From an uncultured Eubacteriales bacterium (lineage in GTDB: Bacteria; Bacillota_A; Clostridia; Christensenellales; Aristaeellaceae), in contig CACYNZ010000127.1 in assembly GCA_902775835.1 (NCBI GenBank), positions 1 through 9,607 of the forward strand: a stretch of DNA of 9,607 nt, given 5' to 3'. The notes below the pieces were generated by a model, which was not told the DNA's origin, did not search any database, and saw nothing but the letters and a program-made list of their open reading frames with translations. Shown in pieces: positions 6,371-9,607 of the stretch. Both the position numbers and the translations under genes were made by a program. How positions within the stretch are numbered: position 1 is the stretch's first letter; the number at the start of each line of letters is the position of its first letter.

Positions 6371-7495
6371 ATGTTGAAAGATGTAATGGGTGTCATTTAT
6401 ACCGGTGAGAACGACGCTCAGCTTCGTGAACTCACCTTGACCCGGGCGATCGCTGCACTGCCGGTGGCTGGCCGCTACCGTGTGATAGACTTCCTCCTGT
6501 CCTCTCTGGTGAATGGCGGAGTTCGGAATGTCGGCGTGATCATGCAGAAGAATTATCATTCACTCATGGATCATCTTGGATCCGGAAAAGAATGGGATCT
6601 TCACGGAAAGAATGACGGTCTGTATGTTCTGCCTCCGTTCCTTACAAGAGAGAATGTTGGCGTTTATGCCGGACTTCTTGACGCACTCCGTTCCAATACC
6701 AATTATCTGATCCGGTCCAAGCAGGAATATGTCGTGCTGTGCGGTTCCAACCTGATCTGCAACCCGCAGATGGATGCCTTTGTACGATATCATGTGGACT
6801 CCGGTGCTGATGTAACCCTGATGTACACCCGCCAGGAAAGCATGTTCCGTGATGAATACGGTGCATATATTTCTGTGGGGGCTGACAACAAGGTCACGGA
6901 AATGGAAGTGGAGCCGACGCATCCGACGCTGGAAGGATGCTATATGGATATCATGATTCTCAAGCGCGACTTCCTGCGTCAGCTGGTTGATAAGGGAGTG
7001 GCCCATGGACAGCATGACATGAACCGTGATGTCCTTGTGCCCATGGTCCGTGAACAGCAGGCAAGAGTGAATGCCTGGGAATATGAAGGTCCCGCATGGC
7101 GCATGGATTCCGTACAGAGCTATTTCCGGTTCAATCTGGATATCCTGGACAGCGAAAACCGCCGCAAGCTTTTTGCGGAGAATCTGCCTGTGTATACCAA
7201 GGTCCGTGATGAAATGCCTGCCCGTTACGGAGACAATGCGACGGTTGTCAACTCGCTTGTGGCTGATGGCTGCGTGATCGAGGGCACTGTGGAAAACAGC
7301 ATTCTCTTCAGAGGTGTCCGTATCGCACCTGATGCACACGTCATCAACTGCGTTATCATGCAGGATGGCCAGGTACATTCCGGAGCCAAGATTGAAAACT
7401 GTATCCTGGACAAGCAGGCAGTGATCAAACGCAACGCAAGGCTGGCAGGACCTAAGGCATATCCTATCGTAATTGCAAAGAATGTAGTGATTTGA
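6371..7495 (+). CDS. glgD: GlgD, non-catalytic subunit of ADP-glucose pyrophosphorylase
   Basis: The 374-residue protein is a GlgC paralogue with the same two domains but altered catalytic motifs. The GGxGxRL loop is replaced by TGENDAQLREL (11-21), the GDH motif by CGSNLI (124-129), the EKP motif by VEPTHP (180-185), and the GYWKDVGT site by GPAWRMDSV (240-248). This pattern is typical of GlgD, which does not catalyse alone but raises activity and affinity of GlgC in the heterotetramer. The C-terminal part (about 288-374) has the hexapeptide-type repeats of a left-handed beta-helix. The start is ATG 6371, 10 bases after AAAGGGGA (6353-6360). Two nearer out-of-frame ATGs (6360 and 6364) lead quickly to stops. 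It lies 33 bases after glgC and 95 bases before glgA. Confidence 0.95.
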   Translation: MLKDVMGVIYTGENDAQLRELTLTRAIAALPVAGRYRVIDFLLSSLVNGGVRNVGVIMQKNYHSLMDHLGSGKEWDLHGKNDGLYVLPPFLTRENVGVYAGLLDALRSNTNYLIRSKQEYVVLCGSNLICNPQMDAFVRYHVDSGADVTLMYTRQESMFRDEYGAYISVGADNKVTEMEVEPTHPTLEGCYMDIMILKRDFLRQLVDKGVAHGQHDMNRDVLVPMVREQQARVNAWEYEGPAWRMDSVQSYFRFNLDILDSENRRKLFAENLPVYTKVRDEMPARYGDNATVVNSLVADGCVIEGTVENSILFRGVRIAPDAHVINCVIMQDGQVHSGAKIENCILDKQAVIKRNARLAGPKAYPIVIAKNVVI

Positions 7496-7503
7496 TACAA
7501 TAT

Positions 7504-7561
7504 GAAGGCTGTCTGTCGAATCTGATTCGTACAGGCAGCCTTCTGACAGTATTTGCACTGT
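7504..7561 (+). promoter_or_regulatory. Two hairpins between glgD and glgA
   Basis: The first pairs 7504-7521 with 7525-7543: 18 pairs including one G-T, one bulged T at 7530 and a 3-base loop. A second small stem pairs 7546-7550 with 7557-7561. Neither is followed by a T-run (the first continues TGACAGTATTT), so a classic terminator is unlikely. Within an operon such stems commonly act as partial terminators, RNA-cleavage sites or stability elements. No promoter was seen between them and glgA. The pairing is seen; the role is inferred. Confidence 0.6.
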
Positions 7562-7590
7562 ATGTTTGATGAAAATGGAGGAACTATCCC

Positions 7591-9375
7591 ATGAAAATTT
7601 TGTTTGCGGCCAGTGAATGCGTCCCGTTCATAAAGACCGGCGGTCTGGCTGATGTGGTGGGCGCCCTGGCTCCGGTACTGGCGGCGCAGGGGAATGACGT
7701 AAGAGTCATGCTGCCCCTCTATGGCCAGATCCCGGAAGAATACGTTAAGGATATGACGCATGTCATTGATTTCGAAGTTCAGCTAGGATGGAGACGTCAG
7801 TACTGCGGTATTGAAAAGCTTGTACGGGACCAGGTTACATATTATTTTGTGGACAACAAATTCTATTTTGGACGTTCGTACATCTATGGCCTCGGCGGTG
7901 ACGAGTATGAGCGCTTTGGCTTTTTCTGCCGCAGCATTCTTAACGCACTGCCTCTTCTTGATTTCCAGCCTGACGTCATTCATGCCCATGACTGGCAGGC
8001 AGGCATGGTCCCGGCACTGCTGAAGATTCAGTACGCGCATCTTCCGTTCTTTTCCGGCATCCGGACAGTTTTCACGATTCATAACCTGCAGTATCAGGGC
8101 ATTTTTGGAATCCGTGAAGTTCAGGATGTGCTCGGACTGGGTGACAGTCTCTGGACGGACGATCAGCTTGAGTGCTTTGGGTGCGCCAACTACATGAAGG
8201 CTGCCCTGGTGTATTCTGATATCATCACGACGGTCAGTCCCTCGTATGCTGAAGAAATTCAGACTGCCTATTACGGGGAAAGACTGGACGGTCTGCTCCG
8301 CTCCCGTAAGCATGAACTGTATGGCGTGCTGAACGGACTGGATGTTGTGGATTATGATCCGGAGCATGACAAGTATCTTGCTGCGAATTATGCAACAGAC
8401 CATATGGAAGGAAAGGCAGTCTGCAAGGCTGAACTGCAGAAGGAACTTGGCCTGAATATTGATCCAAACGTACCTGTGATCGGCATGGTTGGCAGACTCA
8501 GCAATCAGAAGGGGCTGGACCTTGTTGACTGCGTGATCGGTGATATCATGGCTGAAGATGTTCAGCTTGTGGTGCTGGGAATGGGCGAAAACAGGTACGT
8601 CAACCTCTTCATGTGGGCAGAAGGTGAGTACAAGGGCCGCGTGGCTACGAGATTTACCATGGATGCCGGACTGGCTCACAGAATTTACGCAGGATGCGAT
8701 ATGTTCCTGATGCCCAGCCAGTTTGAGCCCTGCGGACTGAGCCAGCTGATCGCCATGCGCTACGGCACGCTTCCCATTGTTCGTGAAACCGGCGGCCTCC
8801 GTGACACGGTTCTGTCCTACAATGAAGCTACGGGAGATGGCAATGGTTTCAGCTTCTTCAACTATAATGCGCATGATATGCTTCATACAATTCAGCGTGC
8901 GCTGGAGTATTATCATGATCATAAGGATGTATGGCAGCTTCTGCAGAAGCGCGGCATGACGACGGATTACAGCTGGACCCGTTCTGCAGGCAAGTACATG
9001 GAGCTGTACAGAGGCCTGCTCGGTGAGTCGGAACTGCGTGATCCGACAGAACCGGAGAGCGTACCGGTGCCTTCGGAGACGGAAGTTAAGAAGCCTAAGA
9101 CAACCCGGAAGCGCACGACGGCAAAGAAGGAAGAAGGAACCGAAGAAAAGAAGCCTGCTGCCCGCAAGCGCACGACGAAGACGACGGAAGCGGCAAGTGA
9201 GGCAAAACCGGCCAGAAAGACTTCTGCGAAGAAGACTGCGGAGGAAAAAACGGAGGCAGCCGCTGAGAAGCCGGCGAGGAAGCGCTCCACTGCCAAGAAG
9301 AGCGAAACGGCGGGAACGGAAGCCCCAAAACCCAAGACAACGCGGAAAAAGAAAACTGAAGAGACAAAGGCCTGA
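7591..9375 (+). CDS. glgA: Glycogen synthase (ADP-glucose) with a basic repeat tail
   Basis: It transfers glucose from ADP-glucose to the end of an alpha-1,4-glucan (GT5 family, cytoplasm). Residues 1 to about 478 are a complete two-lobed GT-B enzyme: KTGGLADVVG (15-24) binds ADP, AHDWQAG (132-138), FTIHNLQYQG (161-170), NGLD (248-251), MVGRLSNQKG (299-308, with Arg302 and Lys307), PSQFEPCGLSQL (375-386, with Glu378) and RETGGLRDTV (398-407). The start is ATG 7591, 9 bases after GGAGG (7577-7581). Usual GlgA length is about 475-490; this one has 594 because of a tail from about 486 to the stop. The tail uses only nine residue types (Lys, Arg, Glu, Thr, Ala, Pro, Ser, Val, Gly), has 33 basic and 18 acidic residues and no aromatic, and is predicted disordered. 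It is in frame with no sign of a frameshift. As the last gene of the operon it is followed by a terminator 14 bases on. Confidence 0.97.
   Translation: MKILFAASECVPFIKTGGLADVVGALAPVLAAQGNDVRVMLPLYGQIPEEYVKDMTHVIDFEVQLGWRRQYCGIEKLVRDQVTYYFVDNKFYFGRSYIYGLGGDEYERFGFFCRSILNALPLLDFQPDVIHAHDWQAGMVPALLKIQYAHLPFFSGIRTVFTIHNLQYQGIFGIREVQDVLGLGDSLWTDDQLECFGCANYMKAALVYSDIITTVSPSYAEEIQTAYYGERLDGLLRSRKHELYGVLNGLDVVDYDPEHDKYLAANYATDHMEGKAVCKAELQKELGLNIDPNVPVIGMVGRLSNQKGLDLVDCVIGDIMAEDVQLVVLGMGENRYVNLFMWAEGEYKGRVATRFTMDAGLAHRIYAGCDMFLMPSQFEPCGLSQLIAMRYGTLPIVRETGGLRDTVLSYNEATGDGNGFSFFNYNAHDMLHTIQRALEYYHDHKDVWQLLQKRGMTTDYSWTRSAGKYMELYRGLLGESELRDPTEPESVPVPSETEVKKPKTTRKRTTAKKEEGTEEKKPAARKRTTKTTEAASEAKPARKTSAKKTAEEKTEAAAEKPARKRSTAKKSETAGTEAPKPKTTRKKKTEETKA
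9088..9357 (+). repeat. Five basic KP-x-x-x-RK modules in the GlgA tail
   Basis: Within the tail a Lys-Pro-led basic module recurs at residues 501 (KPKTTRKRTTAKK), 521 (KPAARKRTTKTT), 539 (KPARKTSAKKTA), 560 (KPARKRSTAKK) and 580 (KPKTTRKKKT). Spacings are 20, 18, 21 and 20 residues. Glu-rich linkers lie between them (EEGTEE, EAASEA, EEKTEAAAE, ETAGTEA). At DNA level AAGCGCACGACG occurs at 9109-9120 and again at 9166-9177, but otherwise the modules differ in codons, so this is a protein-level repeat rather than a fresh tandem duplication. Confidence 0.8.
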
Positions 9376-9388
9376 TGGCTGATTGAGG

Positions 9389-9424
9389 TGCCTGCCGGTT
9401 GTACTTCCGGCAGGCATTTCTTTC
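9389..9424 (+). terminator. Intrinsic terminator of the glycogen operon
   Basis: A GC-rich 10-bp perfect stem pairs 9389-9398 with 9407-9416 around an 8-base loop. It is followed by TTTCTTTC. It begins 14 bases after the glgA stop, so it should end the operon transcript. Confidence 0.88.
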
Positions 9425-9456
9425 GCTTGTACTGCGCTTTTCTCCTTGAAAACCGA

Positions 9457-9485
9457 TCGACATTTGACTGAAAAAGTGGTACAAT
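9457..9485 (+). promoter_or_regulatory. Promoter for the gene after the glycogen operon
   Basis: The -35 is TCGACA (9457-9462, 5 of 6 to consensus), the spacer is 17 bases and the -10 is TACAAT (9480-9485, 5 of 6). A TGG directly before the -10 makes it an extended -10. This suggests separate, fairly strong expression of the next gene. A closer TTGACT at 9464-9469 leaves only 10 bases of spacer and was not used. Confidence 0.7.
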
Positions 9486-9534
9486 TCATGTGATGTACAT
9501 TGGGGATTTATCGTCTTTTGGAGGGGTGATCCGT

Positions 9535-9607
9535 ATGCCAGAACATCAGGAAACTGTTCTGAAAGCCCCGGATGAAAGACTGGAAGATCTTCAGCTGCAC
9601 GGCCTGC
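9535..9607 (+). CDS. 5' end of a probable tRNA1(Val) adenine-N6 methyltransferase (partial)
   Basis: ATG 9535 opens a frame to the window edge, giving 24 residues. It follows GGAGGGGTGAT (9520-9530), a long match to the 16S anti-Shine-Dalgarno sequence, 4 bases upstream. The segment ERLEDLQLHGL (14-24) resembles the start of YabB/TrmN6-type methyltransferases, where a similar ER-DL-GL stretch precedes the SAM-binding domain. That family methylates N6 of A37 in tRNA1(Val). Only the extreme N-terminus is visible and none of the SAM motif or NPPY, so the family call rests on about eleven residues recognised from memory. Confidence 0.5.
   Translation, partial: MPEHQETVLKAPDERLEDLQLHGL

Noticed and set aside
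9023..9382. Alternative Arg-rich plus-strand frame and minus-strand hydrophobic frame over the GlgA tail
   Set aside because: Both are out-of-frame readings of the low-complexity Lys/Thr/Ala codons. The GlgA frame is continuous with the enzyme and ends just before the terminator.
9464..9485. TTGACT paired with TACAAT as a promoter
   Set aside because: The spacer would be 10 bases. TCGACA at 9457 with a 17-base spacer and an extended -10 fits better.
5132..9489. Long minus-strand open frames antisense to glgC (5132-6559), glgD (6560-7558) and glgA (7783-9489)
   Set aside because: They mirror well-recognised plus-strand genes, have no family motifs and no ribosome sites, and arise from codon bias on the other strand.

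Overview
The window looks like ordinary bacterial chromosome, most likely from a Bacillota (Firmicutes) relative of moderate GC content. The evidence is strong AGGAGG-type ribosome binding sites, sigma-A-like promoters, intrinsic terminators, a GlgC/GlgD two-subunit ADP-glucose pyrophosphorylase, and a small ECF sigma factor overlapping a one-pass membrane anti-sigma-like gene. An anaerobic Clostridia- or Erysipelotrichia-type host is a guess. No mobile element, CRISPR array, tRNA or rRNA was seen.

Layout. Bases 1-105 are the 3' end of an unrecognised plus-strand gene, followed by a hairpin. Bases 180-1184 encode a type I-beta DAHP synthase, the entry enzyme of aromatic amino acid synthesis, with all four metal ligands present. 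A bidirectional terminator (about 1182-1223) separates it from a convergent minus-strand pair: an ECF sigma factor (2672-2151) and a membrane protein (2154-1228) that share an ATGA overlap. A 510-base divergent intergenic region (2673-3182) carries a good promoter for the plus-strand glycogen operon. That operon runs glgB-like (3183-5063), glgC (5153-6337), glgD (6371-7495), glgA (7591-9375) and ends at a terminator near 9389-9424. A new promoter (9457-9485) then drives a gene cut by the window edge, whose first residues resemble the YabB/TrmN6 family of tRNA methyltransferases.

How the genes work together. GlgC with GlgD should make ADP-glucose from glucose-1-phosphate and ATP. GlgA adds the glucose to alpha-1,4-glucan. 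The first gene sits where the branching enzyme is expected, but its product lacks the catalytic nucleophile (Asp to Asn), the transition-state Asp (to Glu) and the region I His (to Tyr), while the frame and fold motifs are intact. It looks like a maintained pseudoenzyme.

The second unusual feature is GlgA, which carries an extra C-terminal tail of about 109 residues. The tail is built from five Lys/Arg-rich modules spaced about 20 residues apart and separated by acidic stretches, resembling histone-H1-like disordered tails. These two oddities in one operon are the best candidates for undescribed biology here. The long open frames antisense to glgC, glgD and glgA are treated as coding shadows.
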